DNA of 64,000 nt from NCBI GenBank assembly GCA_965206975.1, contig OZ242253.1, positions 3,224,001 to 3,288,000 of the forward strand. Reading direction: 5' to 3'. The notes beneath the pieces were generated by a model. That model saw only the letters and a list, made by a program, of their open reading frames with translations, had not been told where the DNA came from and ran no database searches. Position numbers and translations under genes: made by a program. The first letter of the stretch is position 1; every line of letters begins with the position of its first letter. Positions 37,190 through 47,096 of the stretch are shown one piece after another. The stretch is from JAAXGI01 sp965206975 (GTDB lineage: Bacteria; Gemmatimonadota; Gemmatimonadetes; Longimicrobiales; Gaopeijiaceae).

Positions 37190-37915
37190 GTGAAGCTGAC
37201 GATCATCGTTCCCGCCTTCAACGAAGAGGCCTACCTCGCGCCGACGCTGGACGCGGTCGGAGCCGCCGCAGACCATCTGTGCGCTCGCTCGGACACCGAT
37301 GTCGAGATCATCGTCGTAGACAACGACAGCGAGGATGAGACCGCCTCCGTCGCCCGGGACAAGGGAGCGATGGTGGTTCATGAGCCCGTGCGGAACATTG
37401 CGCGAGCCCGCAACACCGGGGCGCGCCATGCCGCGGGGGACGTGTTTGTCTTTGTTGATGCGGACGTGGTCGTGCCGTGCTCGCTGCTCCACGCGATCCA
37501 CGTGACGATGAGCGATCCTGCGTGCGTCGGAGGCGGCGTGGATGTCGACTACGAGCCGCGACGTCCGTTCGTCAGGGTCTACCTGCGTGCGTGGCGGCTC
37601 CTCGGCCGCCTCGGGGGGATGGTCCAGGGCGCGACGCAGTTCTGTCGCAAGGACATCTTCGAACAGGTCGGAGGCTACGACGAGAGAGCCTGGATCGGCG
37701 AGGATGTGGACTTCTACTGGGCACTCTCGAAGTTGGCAAAGCAACAGCATCGCACGATCCGGTTCCTGCGGAATCTGCGCGTGCAACCCTCCTGCCGACG
37801 CTTTGACAAGTGGCCCCTGTGGCGTATCCTGCTCTGGACCAACCCCCTCTTCATCGCGCTGTTCCGGCGCTGGAAGGCCGTCTGGACGGGCTGGTACTCA
37901 GATGCGGTGCGCTAG
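37190..37915 (+). CDS. GT2-family glycosyltransferase
   Basis: A 241-residue GT-A glycosyltransferase: LTIIVPAFNEEAYL at the N-terminus, IIVVDNDSEDET, VFVDADVVVP (DxD at about residues 89-91) and a GYDERAWIGEDVDFYW acceptor-side motif. The C-terminus is amphipathic (WRILLWTNPLFIALFRRW), suggesting membrane association. GTG start at 37190 with no close Shine-Dalgarno sequence. No sugar-pathway neighbours, so donor and acceptor are unknown. Confidence 0.85.
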   Translation: MKLTIIVPAFNEEAYLAPTLDAVGAAADHLCARSDTDVEIIVVDNDSEDETASVARDKGAMVVHEPVRNIARARNTGARHAAGDVFVFVDADVVVPCSLLHAIHVTMSDPACVGGGVDVDYEPRRPFVRVYLRAWRLLGRLGGMVQGATQFCRKDIFEQVGGYDERAWIGEDVDFYWALSKLAKQQHRTIRFLRNLRVQPSCRRFDKWPLWRILLWTNPLFIALFRRWKAVWTGWYSDAVR

Positions 37916-38149
37916 CCGCGAAAGCCGAGCCGCCGCAGGAAAAGTGGAAGCGATGAAGGCCAGCCTCTTCGCCTGACGGCTGTCGGTCATGGTTGTCTTC
38001 CGGCGCGCCTTTCCGTGGAACCCCTGGCGCCGGGCGCCGCGTCGATCTCGGCGAACGGCCCCAGCTAGCGTCCGTGTGTCCCAGGGTGCCGGCCGCTGCA
38101 CCCCTCGGCTACCCTGCGCCGATCGGACTCCCCGGCGCCAGGATTTGAA

Positions 38150-38632
38150 CTACGGGCTGGCCGGTGCCAGTCGGGTGTTCACGTACGTGATCGACCCGTC
38201 GATCCGACTGAACCAGTGTGGCACTCCAGCCGGGATCACCACGAAGTCACCGGGCCCGACTCGCCGCTCCTCGCCACCCCGGATGCCGGCCGGTCGATCC
38301 TGGGGGTCGACGAACGTGCCTCCAGCCATGAACGTGCCACCGCCATCGATAATCTGATAGATCTCATCGCGGTCGGTGTGGACACTTGCGTTGTTAGGCT
38401 GCGAGGCGAACCGACGCCGCACCATGATCTCCGGTGCAAAGTCTCCGGGATCTGAAATCGACAAACTCGCACCGCCTCCGCCCGATTCACCCTGTTCGTC
38501 CAACAGGGCTTCGATCTCGGCGATGGATGTGTACATGGCGGTACGCTGGAGATCCTGCGTACCCACGGCCTCAGTCGAAACCACAGACAGAACCGTTGCC
38601 AGGATAGCTGCTGTCAACAAAGTCGTTCGCAT
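38150..38632 (-). CDS. Exported cupin-domain protein
   Basis: A 160-residue protein with a signal peptide (LLTAAILATVLSVVS) and one cupin barrel. Cupin motif 1 is SVHTDRDEIYQIIDGGGTF, motif 2 is GPGDFVVIPAGVPHWF, supplying His and Glu metal ligands. Single-domain cupins may be sugar-modifying or sensor proteins. It is a single-gene unit, and its stop adjoins a tRNA T-arm-like string at 38131-38150. Confidence 0.75.
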   Translation of the reverse strand: MRTTLLTAAILATVLSVVSTEAVGTQDLQRTAMYTSIAEIEALLDEQGESGGGGASLSISDPGDFAPEIMVRRRFASQPNNASVHTDRDEIYQIIDGGGTFMAGGTFVDPQDRPAGIRGGEERRVGPGDFVVIPAGVPHWFSRIDGSITYVNTRLAPASP

Positions 38633-39211
38633 CGACCAGCCACCTCCCTCGCAGTGAGTTCCACAGCTCCTTTCCCCCTAACACGTAGCGGTTTTTTCCC
38701 TGCCCCGCATGTCGATGCGGAGCACCGTTGCCGTCGGGCGTCGGCGTCCCGCGTCCGCTTGCCTTCAGGCTCATGCCCGCATGCGGCAAGTGCCAGTGCC
38801 CGGGCGACCTGCCGTACTTCGGCAATCCGGGACTACTTCGAATTGGCCATGGGCACGTGAACAGTTTGATCCGTAGGGGGCCAAGATGCGTCCTTCGAAC
38901 AGATGGAATGGCGGGTCGGTCATCTGTGGAGAGCGCTGACGAGACACAAGAGTTGAGGTGACTCGATAGCTCGTCCCGGGCCTTGGCTTGCCCGTGGCGC
39001 CACATCAACTCGAGGCACCGGCGGACGCTATGCACCAGTCGGTCCCGGTAGTGGAGCGCAGGCCCGCACGGCGGGTCGAACTTGCAGCGTGCTTCCCGCC
39101 AAATCTAGTATGGCGTTGGATGTTGATGTGGGTGCGCCAGCGACGGGTTCCCAGGGCCGATCGTTCGATCGGTGATCGGCGTGACCATCTCGTAACGAAA
39201 CGGAGGGGCCC
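38633..39211. other. Intergenic region without recognisable gene
   Basis: A 579-bp divergent region between the cupin and quinohemoprotein genes. No frame reads as a known protein. GGAGGGG directly before 39212 is a good ribosome-binding site for the downstream gene. Confidence 0.5.
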
Positions 39212-41377
39212 ATGGAAACCCAAGCCAGACAAAGAGGAATCTTGCCCAGCATCCGCGGCGCCCTCGCTCTACTCATGGCCATATCGGCGCACCCTCAGGC
39301 CTCCGCTTCGGCGCAGGAGGCCTCGTACTTGTCGTTGCAAGCGGACCAGGGCGAGCAGCTTTACCAGGCGGAGTGCGCTTCCTGTCACCGCGGGGACCTC
39401 GGCGGCGACGGCGACGCTCCGCCGCTGACCGGACCTGGCTTCCGAAGCAGCCGCGGGAGCCGACCGGCAGCCGTGGTTGCGGGGTTCATCCGCACGACGA
39501 TGCCCCCCGGCCTGGAGGGTTCGCTGACCGAGGGCGAGTACCTCGCCATCACCGCCTACATCATGCGTCAGAACGGGATCGAGCCCGGCGCCACGGACCT
39601 GAGCTTCGACTCGGATGGGGGGCTCCTGGGGCCGGTCGCCGAGATTATCGACGACATCCCACCCCGGCCCGGACGCCCCGCCAGGATCCCGTCCCCCTGG
39701 GGTCGAGACGCTCCGCCCGAGAACGTCGGTGAGATCTCCTCGACCGCGACCGGCGTCACCCGCACCTACACGCGGATCGAGCGCTTGAATCCTGTCTCCG
39801 ACGCCGAGCTCCAGAACCCGTCCCCCGGCGAGTGGATCAACCCGCGGCACAATCTCATGTCGTGGGGCTACAGCCCGCTGGACCAGCTCAACACGGAGAA
39901 CACACACCTCCTCGAGCTGGCCTGGGTGTGGGGGATGGAGGACGGCATCCGGGGCCAGCCGACCCCGATCGTGCGCGACGGGATCATGTACCTTCCCAAC
40001 TGGGGCAACGTGGTGCAGGCCCTGGACGCGGCCAACGGCGACCTGCTCTGGGAGTACCGCCGCGACTTTGGTCCGGACGGGCCGTACGGCCGAGGCCGCT
40101 CACGGACCCTGGCGATCTGGGAGGACATGGTCTTCATGGCCACCAGCGACGCCTACCTGCTCGCTCTGGACGCCCGGACGGGGGTGGTTCGCTGGGAGAC
40201 GGCGCTCGCCGAGCCGGGCAACCGCCACGAGAACTCGACCGGGCCGATCATCGCGAACGGCAAGGTGATCAACGGCGTCAACGGGTGCGGCAGATCGGCG
40301 TGCTTCATCACGGCGCACGATGCCCGCACGGGACGGGAGCTCTGGAAGCGATACACGATCGCGCGGCCCGGTGAGCCCGGCGGCGATACCTGGGGTGGCA
40401 AGCCCTGGGAGGAGCGCAATGGCGGCGAGGTCTGGAACCTCGGCAGCTACGATCCGCAGCTTGGGCTGGTCTACTTCGGTGTCGCCCAGGCGAAGCCGTG
40501 GGCGGCCGTGACCCGGGGCGTAGCAATGGCCGACTCGGTGCTATACACCAGCTCGACGCTGGCGCTTGACGAGAATACCGGTGAGATCGTGTGGTACCGA
40601 TCCCACGTGCCGAACGAGTCCCAGGACATGGACGAGGGGATGGAGCAAATCCTCATCGATATCACTGGGATTCCCGCGCTCGTGACCGCCGGCAAGCACG
40701 GCATCCTCTGGATGCTGGACCGCCGCAACGGACGATTCCTCGACCTGAAGGAGATGGTCTACCAGAACCAACTGGAGATTGAATACGAGACCGGCGCAGT
40801 CCAGTACCGGCCGGACATCCGGGACGCGCAGCTCGGGCGGTGGCTGTCGGTGTGCCCCTCGACGGCCGGCGGGAAGAACTGGCACAACATGAGCTACCAC
40901 CCGGGCGCCAACCTCATCATCGCCCCGTTGGCCCAGACCTGCATGGACATCGTCCACCGTGAGACCGGGTCGAGTCGGGTGTGGATGGAGATGCCGGAGA
41001 CCGACGGTCTGTTCGGGAAGCTCGGGGCCTTCGACGCCCAGACGCTGGAGGAGGTCTGGAGCGTCGAACAGCGGGAGTCCTTCCTTACCTCCGTGCTCAC
41101 CACCGCTGGCGGGCTCGCCTTCGTCGGTGACTACGACCGCTGGATCCGCGCCTACAACGTGCAGACCGGCGAGAAGGTTTGGGAGAGCCGCCTAGGCACC
41201 GCCGTCCAAGGCACTCCCATCACCTACTTGGTGGACGGGGTGCAGTACCTCGCGGTGCCGACTTCGGTGGTCGGTGGAAGTCCTTGGAGGATTCCCACGT
41301 TTCTCGCGCCCGATCTCCACATTCCGTCCGGCGAGCGACACAACGCGATGTATGTCTTCAGGCTTGGCAGGCGTTAG
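39212..41377 (+). CDS. Quinohemoprotein: cytochrome c domain plus PQQ propeller
   Basis: A 721-residue exported protein. A signal peptide is followed by a cytochrome c domain with CASCH at residues 55-59 and a Met ligand candidate in TTMPPGLEGSLTEGEYL, then a PQQ-type eight-bladed propeller: TPIVRDGIMYLPNWGNVVQA, LDAANGDLLWEYRRDFG, LDARTGVVRWETALAE, LDENTGEIVWY, LDRRNGRFLDL and GLAFVGDYDRWIRAYNVQTG. Heme placement is N-terminal, unlike classical type II alcohol dehydrogenases with C-terminal heme. It presumably oxidises an alcohol and passes electrons straight to the attached heme. Confidence 0.88.
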   Translation: METQARQRGILPSIRGALALLMAISAHPQASASAQEASYLSLQADQGEQLYQAECASCHRGDLGGDGDAPPLTGPGFRSSRGSRPAAVVAGFIRTTMPPGLEGSLTEGEYLAITAYIMRQNGIEPGATDLSFDSDGGLLGPVAEIIDDIPPRPGRPARIPSPWGRDAPPENVGEISSTATGVTRTYTRIERLNPVSDAELQNPSPGEWINPRHNLMSWGYSPLDQLNTENTHLLELAWVWGMEDGIRGQPTPIVRDGIMYLPNWGNVVQALDAANGDLLWEYRRDFGPDGPYGRGRSRTLAIWEDMVFMATSDAYLLALDARTGVVRWETALAEPGNRHENSTGPIIANGKVINGVNGCGRSACFITAHDARTGRELWKRYTIARPGEPGGDTWGGKPWEERNGGEVWNLGSYDPQLGLVYFGVAQAKPWAAVTRGVAMADSVLYTSSTLALDENTGEIVWYRSHVPNESQDMDEGMEQILIDITGIPALVTAGKHGILWMLDRRNGRFLDLKEMVYQNQLEIEYETGAVQYRPDIRDAQLGRWLSVCPSTAGGKNWHNMSYHPGANLIIAPLAQTCMDIVHRETGSSRVWMEMPETDGLFGKLGAFDAQTLEEVWSVEQRESFLTSVLTTAGGLAFVGDYDRWIRAYNVQTGEKVWESRLGTAVQGTPITYLVDGVQYLAVPTSVVGGSPWRIPTFLAPDLHIPSGERHNAMYVFRLGRR

Positions 41378-41585
41378 GACCGGACCTCGAAGCTCCAAGG
41401 CCGGCGCCCGGAGCGACCGGACGATTCTTCCCAAGCCGCCGCGGCAGGCCGACGGCAGCTATGAGTGGATGCTGACCGGCGACGCACCCGCCGGTAGCGG
41501 GGCAGGTCAGCTGCCGCGTCCGGGCACCGGTGTCCGTACTTGAAGCGTGAGAGCCGGCCTGGCACCGGCCCCCGCGCAGGTAACC

Positions 41586-42878
41586 CTACAGCCCCGTTCG
41601 CAGATACCCCCGGATCGCCGACACCGCGCGCTCGACGTCGGTGTGCGAGTTGTAGAAATGGGGAGAGAGGCGCACGCCGGGGCGGTCGTTCCCCCCGCGC
41701 GCTGCGGCCACGATGCCGTCCTCTTCCAGCGCCCCGACCACGGCACCGGGCGGGAGGTCGCCCGGCCGGAATGTGACCACGGCCGCGCGCCGCGAGGGCT
41801 CCTGCGAGGTCCACATGTGAACGCCCTCCAGCACCGAGAGCTCCTCGACCAGCGCGGTCGCTAGCTCGCGGCTCCGGGCTTCCACCTCGGCCATCGTGAT
41901 CTCCTGCAGGAACTCGATCTGCGCACCGAAGGCGCGGATGGCCGGCTCGTCGCGCTGGCCCATCCCCTCGTGTGTGCGCGCGAGTCCCCGCGATCCGGCG
42001 GAGGCGCTGTACATGGTTGGCCAAAAGCGCTCGTGGACGCCGGCGTTCACGTACAGCACCCCGGTTTCCTTGGGGCCGCAAGGCCATTTGTGCGCGCTCC
42101 CGCTATAGAAGTCGGGCTGCACCTCGGAGAGGTCGATGTCGAAGAGGCCGAAGGACTGGGCGCCGTCCACGACCGAGAGGACGCCGTGCTCCCGCGCCAG
42201 CGCGCACAGCTCGCGCGCGGGGAAGAGGTCGCCGGCGGTGTTGGTCAGGTGGGTGAAGGAGATCACGCGCGTATTCGGCGTGATGGCCTCGCGGAACGCC
42301 TGCACGTAGAAGTCGGCTCCGGGGTGCGGGCTCAGCGGTTCGATCTCGCGCACCGCGTAGCCGAAGCGCTCGCCCTTGGCCTTCCAGGCGAGGTTGTTGC
42401 TGGGGTGGTTGTCGCGCACGATCACGACTTCGTCGCCCTGTCCCAGCTGGAGGCCGGTCGACACCCAGTTGTTGGCCTCGCTGGTGTTCCGGGTGACGAG
42501 GATCTCCTCGGGGGTGACGCCCAGGAATTCAGCCAGGCGGTCGCGGGTCGGCTCCTTCACCCCGCGCATGGCGTCCCGGAAGCTCGGCACCGGCTCGCGG
42601 TCCATCCGCTCCGTGTAGTCGTAGACCGCCTGCAGGGTGCTCGCGGGCGACGGGCACAGGTTGGCCGCGTTCATGACGGACAGCTCGGGCGGCATGAGGA
42701 AACGCGCGCGGACCTCGTCCCAATCCACCACTTGGCCCGCTCCGGTGCGCCGGGCGAGCGGTGCGGAACGCAGCTGGCGCCGAAGCCCCTGCAGGGCAGG
42801 ATGGGTGAGGAGGGCAGCCGATCCTCCGGCGGCGAAGAGTCGCGCGAAATCGCGGCGGTTCATGGATGAAGGAGGCAT
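41586..42878 (-). CDS. Twin-arginine class V aminotransferase (isopenicillin N epimerase-like)
   Basis: A 430-residue PLP fold-type I enzyme. The Lys of SGSAHKWPCGPKETG is the likely PLP Schiff-base residue; VVDGAQSFGLFDID provides the Asp, and VTRNTSEANN the phosphate loop. It resembles isopenicillin N epimerase and cysteine desulfurase-like proteins. The N-terminus MNRRDFARLFAAGG is a Tat signal, so the PLP enzyme is probably exported folded, which is unusual for this family. It diverges from the DUF5916 gene. Confidence 0.85.
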   Translation of the reverse strand: MPPSSMNRRDFARLFAAGGSAALLTHPALQGLRRQLRSAPLARRTGAGQVVDWDEVRARFLMPPELSVMNAANLCPSPASTLQAVYDYTERMDREPVPSFRDAMRGVKEPTRDRLAEFLGVTPEEILVTRNTSEANNWVSTGLQLGQGDEVVIVRDNHPSNNLAWKAKGERFGYAVREIEPLSPHPGADFYVQAFREAITPNTRVISFTHLTNTAGDLFPARELCALAREHGVLSVVDGAQSFGLFDIDLSEVQPDFYSGSAHKWPCGPKETGVLYVNAGVHERFWPTMYSASAGSRGLARTHEGMGQRDEPAIRAFGAQIEFLQEITMAEVEARSRELATALVEELSVLEGVHMWTSQEPSRRAAVVTFRPGDLPPGAVVGALEEDGIVAAARGGNDRPGVRLSPHFYNSHTDVERAVSAIRGYLRTGL

Positions 42879-43023
42879 GGGAACTCGCGGTCGTGGGGTT
42901 CAACCAAGTCTGCCGAATAGTACGTCCGCCCCGCCCCGGGTGTACAGTTGCCGCTCCCACTGGCGGGAGCCATTTTCCGGCTCTTCGCCAAACGCTGCAG
43001 CCAGAAGGGCTCGAGATGAGATC

Positions 43024-45267
43024 GTGAAGAGTCGGGGACTCGTACGCAGGGAGGGGCGCCTGCGCACGGCGTGCGTCCGTGCGGCCGTGGCCGGGCTCGT
43101 GGCAGTGCTCTGGCTCGAGCCGGCGTCCGCGCTCCAGACGAGCCGGCAGCTCTACACGGTCTCCGCGGTGCGGGTCGACGAGGCGCCGGTGCTCGACGGA
43201 GTTCTGGATGAAGCCGTCTGGCTGCGTGCCGCGGTCATCGACCAGTTCGTGCAACAGGAGCCCGACGACGGAGCGCCTGCTACTGAGCGAACCGAGGTCC
43301 TGATCCTCTACGATGCGGAAAACCTGTACATCGGCCTCCGCGCCTATGACTCGCAGCGGGGGGGCATCGTTTCCACCGAGATGCGACGCGATTCCGAGCG
43401 GATTCTCGACGAAGACAACTTCCAGATCATCCTAGACACGTTCAACGACTCCCGATCCGGGTACATGTTCGTCACGAGTCCCCTGGGCGCCAAACTTGAG
43501 CAGCAGATTTCCAACGAGGGCGGCGACAGTGCGCGGAGGCAGGGCGGCGGGAGCGGAACCGGCAACATCAACCGGGACTGGGACGGGGTCTGGCATGTAT
43601 CCGTTGGCCGGCTAGAGCAGGGCTGGACCGCCGAGATCACCATCCCGATGGTCACGCTCCGCTTTCCGGCATCGGAGAGCCAAGCGTGGGGCCTCAATTT
43701 CATGCGGAACATCCGCCGCAAGAACGAGCAGGTCTTCTGGGCGCCGATTCCGAGGGCGTTCGACTTGGCTCGTGTCAGCCTGGCGGGAAGCCTGACGGAG
43801 CTGAGTTCGTTGAGCCGTGGGCTCGATCTGCGAGTCAAGCCGTTCGCGGCTGGCGGGGGAAAGCGCACGCTTGCCGATGGGACTTCGAGGCAGGGCGACA
43901 TCGGAGTGGACGTGAAGTACGGCGTGACGGCGGGCCTCAATCTTGATCTGACGCTGAACACCGACTTCGCGCAGGCCGAGGTCGACGACGAGCGGGTCAA
44001 CCTGACGCGCTTTCCGCTGTTCTTCCCTGAAAAGAGGGACTTCTTCCTGGAGAACGCGGGTCAGTTCGTCTTCGGGGCCACGGCGAGCAACAGCCAGTTG
44101 GCGGACCTTTTCTTCTCTCGCCGGATCGGACTCTCCGATTCGGGCGAACACATCCCGATCCTCGGCGGAGCCCGGCTGACGGGGAAGATCGGCCCGAACA
44201 GCATTTCGATGCTGGATGTCCAGACTGACGAGGCGTTCGGCGAGCCGGCCGAGAATTTCCTCGTTACGCGTTACTCCCGGGACGTCTTGGCCCGCTCCCG
44301 TGTCGGAGCCATCTTCGTCAACAAGGCCGCGACGAGCGGCGACCACTTCAATCGTACCTACGGGGCGGACCTGTCGTACGCGCCCCACCCTGCCATGACC
44401 GTCAGCGGCTTCCTGGCGCAGACGAGGAGTCCGGGAGTGTCGGGCGACGACTGGGGCGGGTATCTGAACGCGACATGGAGAGACGCGAGATGGAGGATCT
44501 ACGGGGAGATCGCCGATTTCCAGGAAGACTTCAATCCCGAAGTGGGGTTCATCCCGAGACCGGGTGTCCAGATGCGGAAGATCCACTTCGAGCGGAACCC
44601 CCGCCCTGGCCGGTTCGGGATTCGCATGCTCGAGCCCCAGATCAACTTCCGGTTCGTGGAGGATCAGACCGGCCGTCTGCTGACGCGACAGAATCACAAC
44701 TTCTTTGCGGTACACTTCGATAACGGCGCTAGGCTGAGCTTCATCTTCAACCGCTGGTTCGAGCGGCTCGATGAGCCGGGTCGGCTCGGAAACGGCGTAG
44801 AGATTCGCACCGGTGCATACAGGTTCCGTGAGTTTCGGGCCTCCTACAGCAGCAATCCGGCCCGCCGGATCTACGGGGCGATCTCCTACGGGCCTCAGGG
44901 CTTCTTCGACGGAACTCGCACGGACGTCAGCGTGCGGACGGGCGTTCGTTTGACCGACCGGTTGTCGGCCGAGGGATCGTATTCGCGCAATGACATCGAT
45001 CTTCCCGTGCCTGACGGGGCCTTCGTCACTTCCGTGGCTTCACTCCGCATCGATTACGCACCCTCGCCCACGATCTCGCTTCGGACGCTGACGCAGTACA
45101 ACTCGCTCACGGATCAGTGGAGCACGGCGGCCCGGTTCCGCTACACCTATATGCCGGGGAGCGACCTCTACATCGTCTACGACGAGGTTCGGCGGGACGG
45201 AAGAGGGTTCACCGAAATTCAGGATCGCCAGCTGATTCTGAAGGCGACCTACCTGATCTCGAGGTAG
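43024..45267 (+). CDS. DUF5916 outer-membrane beta-barrel with CBM9-like domain
   Basis: A 747-residue exported protein. The N-terminal 200 residues resemble a family 9 carbohydrate-binding domain (APVLDGVLDEAVWLRAAVI, VLILYDAENLYIGLRAYD, GWTAEITIPMVTLRF); the rest is DUF5916, a barrel-like domain with FFPEKRDFFLENAGQFVF and repeated aromatic strands, ending LILKATYLISR. Function unknown, common in Bacteroidota and Gemmatimonadota. GTG 43024 is preferred; an overlapping ATG at 43016 is out of frame. Confidence 0.8.
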   Translation: MKSRGLVRREGRLRTACVRAAVAGLVAVLWLEPASALQTSRQLYTVSAVRVDEAPVLDGVLDEAVWLRAAVIDQFVQQEPDDGAPATERTEVLILYDAENLYIGLRAYDSQRGGIVSTEMRRDSERILDEDNFQIILDTFNDSRSGYMFVTSPLGAKLEQQISNEGGDSARRQGGGSGTGNINRDWDGVWHVSVGRLEQGWTAEITIPMVTLRFPASESQAWGLNFMRNIRRKNEQVFWAPIPRAFDLARVSLAGSLTELSSLSRGLDLRVKPFAAGGGKRTLADGTSRQGDIGVDVKYGVTAGLNLDLTLNTDFAQAEVDDERVNLTRFPLFFPEKRDFFLENAGQFVFGATASNSQLADLFFSRRIGLSDSGEHIPILGGARLTGKIGPNSISMLDVQTDEAFGEPAENFLVTRYSRDVLARSRVGAIFVNKAATSGDHFNRTYGADLSYAPHPAMTVSGFLAQTRSPGVSGDDWGGYLNATWRDARWRIYGEIADFQEDFNPEVGFIPRPGVQMRKIHFERNPRPGRFGIRMLEPQINFRFVEDQTGRLLTRQNHNFFAVHFDNGARLSFIFNRWFERLDEPGRLGNGVEIRTGAYRFREFRASYSSNPARRIYGAISYGPQGFFDGTRTDVSVRTGVRLTDRLSAEGSYSRNDIDLPVPDGAFVTSVASLRIDYAPSPTISLRTLTQYNSLTDQWSTAARFRYTYMPGSDLYIVYDEVRRDGRGFTEIQDRQLILKATYLISR

Positions 45268-45749
45268 CGGATGGGCAGCGAAACCGCACCCAAGCAGTGC
45301 TCCGGAGTGTCATAGCCCGTTCCTTCGCCGGAGGAACCCAGTCCAATGACCCGGGAGACCAAGGAGCAACTAGAAGCGGCTCCATTCGGCACTGGGCTAC
45401 TCAGGGAGTCCAGGGCCCGGGGACCGAAGGGAGCGCCGTTCAAGATCCTGACGGTCACGCGAAACGGGGGGGTACCGCACGCGAGCTGGCCATCGAGAAT
45501 GGCCTGATTCCCGAACAGCACATCAGGTCGCCGCCCGCCTCCAACGCTCCCAACTCGCTACGACACAGCCATCTATCGGGCTTGCCCGGAGGGAGCGCTA
45601 ACGCCTGCTTCAAAGGGGGCAGCTTCGGGGGTTTACCTCCGGACTGCTTGGGACATCCTAACAGTACATTGGCGCCCCGAGGGTAGGTGCATCATCCTTG
45701 TTCAAACGCAACGTCGAGCGGAATTCCCTCGCGAAGTTTGTAGAGTCGC
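45268..45749. other. Intergenic region without recognisable gene
   Basis: 482 bp after the DUF5916 gene; no protein-like frame and no repeat I can define. Confidence 0.5.
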
Positions 45750-45944
45750 ATGACCAGCCAAATGATTGAGTTCGCCGGGGCGGTTCGGGCGTCAACAGTG
45801 AGGCGCCTGCTGCTCGTCCCGCCAGGAGCCGAAAACTGGCGAATTGATCCGGCGGCCATGAGTTTCGCGGATACGGCGCATCACCTGGTCGACTCTGACC
45901 GATGGCTCTACGACGCTCTGACAGCCGAGACCTTCGCCGGTTAG
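45750..45944 (+). pseudogene. DinB-like N-terminal fragment
   Basis: A 64-residue ORF that reads like the first helix pair of a DinB/DUF664 four-helix protein (VRRLLLVPPGAENWRIDPAAM then FADTAHHLVDSDRWLYDALT, with a metal-type His in AHHLV). DinB proteins are about 150-170 residues; the frame stops soon after the first His motif, and no continuation is seen downstream. Low certainty. Confidence 0.4.
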
Positions 45945-46215
45945 GACCGGTAGTGGGGCCAAATAACGCATGAGTATCGAGGGTACGCGACCCGACCGGG
46001 ATACCCCAGGGGGTCGGACCTAGCCGAGAAGAACCCAAAAGCGTCCAAGATCGGTGCGCATTACTTCGCCGGCACTACAGGCTCCCCGCATTGTGGACAT
46101 CGGACATTCTGATTCCATGACCCGATCTCTTCCGGAACCCCGGCGTGCAAGTTGGCGGACCGCGTCGCTTCCGAGCGAGCCCGTACCACCCAAGCACAGG
46201 AAGATGTGAGAACTC

Positions 46216-46497
46216 ATGGCACCGACGAATTCCGGCTTGTTTGACCAAGCCAAACTAACGAAGGGTCAGATCCGCAAACTGAACGCGCTCCGCAAGTCCG
46301 TCGGCAACAAGATCGGGGACAAGGCGTTTGCCAACTGGCTCGCCAAGCAGTCGGCCGATCATCGGGACAAGAATGCGGACTTAATCACCGACGCGCTCTG
46401 GCCCCTCGTGCAGGCGCGGAAGCTGGCGATCCCGCGGCGTGGCTACCTGGTGAAGCGCGGCCGCGGGCGGCTCATTGTCGAGCGCGTCAATCCGTAA
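46216..46497 (+). CDS. Small conserved-looking protein, unknown
   Basis: A 93-residue basic protein: LTKGQIRKLNALRKSVGNKI, GDKAFANWLAKQ, then a C-terminal strand GYLVKRGRGRLIVERVNP. AGGAAG upstream of the ATG supports expression. No family can be named. Gene-like composition in a region otherwise full of remnants. Confidence 0.5.
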   Translation: MAPTNSGLFDQAKLTKGQIRKLNALRKSVGNKIGDKAFANWLAKQSADHRDKNADLITDALWPLVQARKLAIPRRGYLVKRGRGRLIVERVNP

Positions 46498-46600
46498 AGC
46501 GCGGCTAGGGGTGCCCCCCGGGGGCATGCCTGCTTGACGACTTCTTTCAGGCTCGCGTATCTTTTCCCGAAGTGCTTGAGGAAATCCCAGCGGTGCCCTG

Positions 46601-46963
46601 ATGTCGACGGCGTCTCTCATGTGGAATCAGCGCAGAGTTCGAGTACTCGCCTTCGCGCTCTTCGAGTGCAGTGTGTTCGTCGCCGTCCCGGCGGCGGATG
46701 CGGTGCACGAGGTGCAGGATGTCCAGCTGCATGTGGGGGGCTACGAGTGGTGTAGCCCCGGCCACAACCACCTCAGTTCCGGGCACAACGAGTTTCACTG
46801 CGAATTTGCGCGCGCCCTCTTCATGGGCGTCGCACACGCTCACGTTCTTCCGAGCTTGCGGCCCGTCACCGAAGTGCGGGCCGTCCCACCGACGGGGAAC
46901 CCTCTTGGAAGCGAGCCTGTCCTTTCTGGCGGGCTGGGTCCGCGGCCACCTCCCGTCGCCTGA
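46601..46963 (+). CDS. Small exported His/Cys-containing protein
   Basis: About 120 residues (or 114 from ATG 46619) with a signal peptide (VRVLAFALFECSVFVAVPAA) and a short His/Cys segment YEWCSPGHNHLSSGHNEFHC that looks metal-binding. The C-terminus is Pro-rich. It precedes a TonB-receptor remnant and a His-rich lipoprotein, which suggests it was part of a metal-uptake locus. Function unproven. Confidence 0.45.
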   Translation: MSTASLMWNQRRVRVLAFALFECSVFVAVPAADAVHEVQDVQLHVGGYEWCSPGHNHLSSGHNEFHCEFARALFMGVAHAHVLPSLRPVTEVRAVPPTGNPLGSEPVLSGGLGPRPPPVA

Positions 46964-47096
46964 CGTCCTCCGGATCCCCATAGCATCTTCGCCCGTCTGG
47001 GTCCGCTCGGCTGTGATGCGGCTGAGCTAGGACGCAGGTGACCTCGCGCCCGACTGCGGGTGGGAGAGCAGGCGATCGACCAACCGGTAGTGCGGG

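Noticed and set aside
38131..38153. tRNA 3'-end-like string CCGGCGCCAGGATTTGAACT
   Set aside because: It overlaps the cupin stop and has no tRNA body; an attachment-site scar cannot be shown.
46020..46200. Minus-strand frame ending VRCPQCGEPVVPAK, zinc-ribbon-like
   Set aside because: Only one CxxC, no start codon in a sensible place; too short to support.
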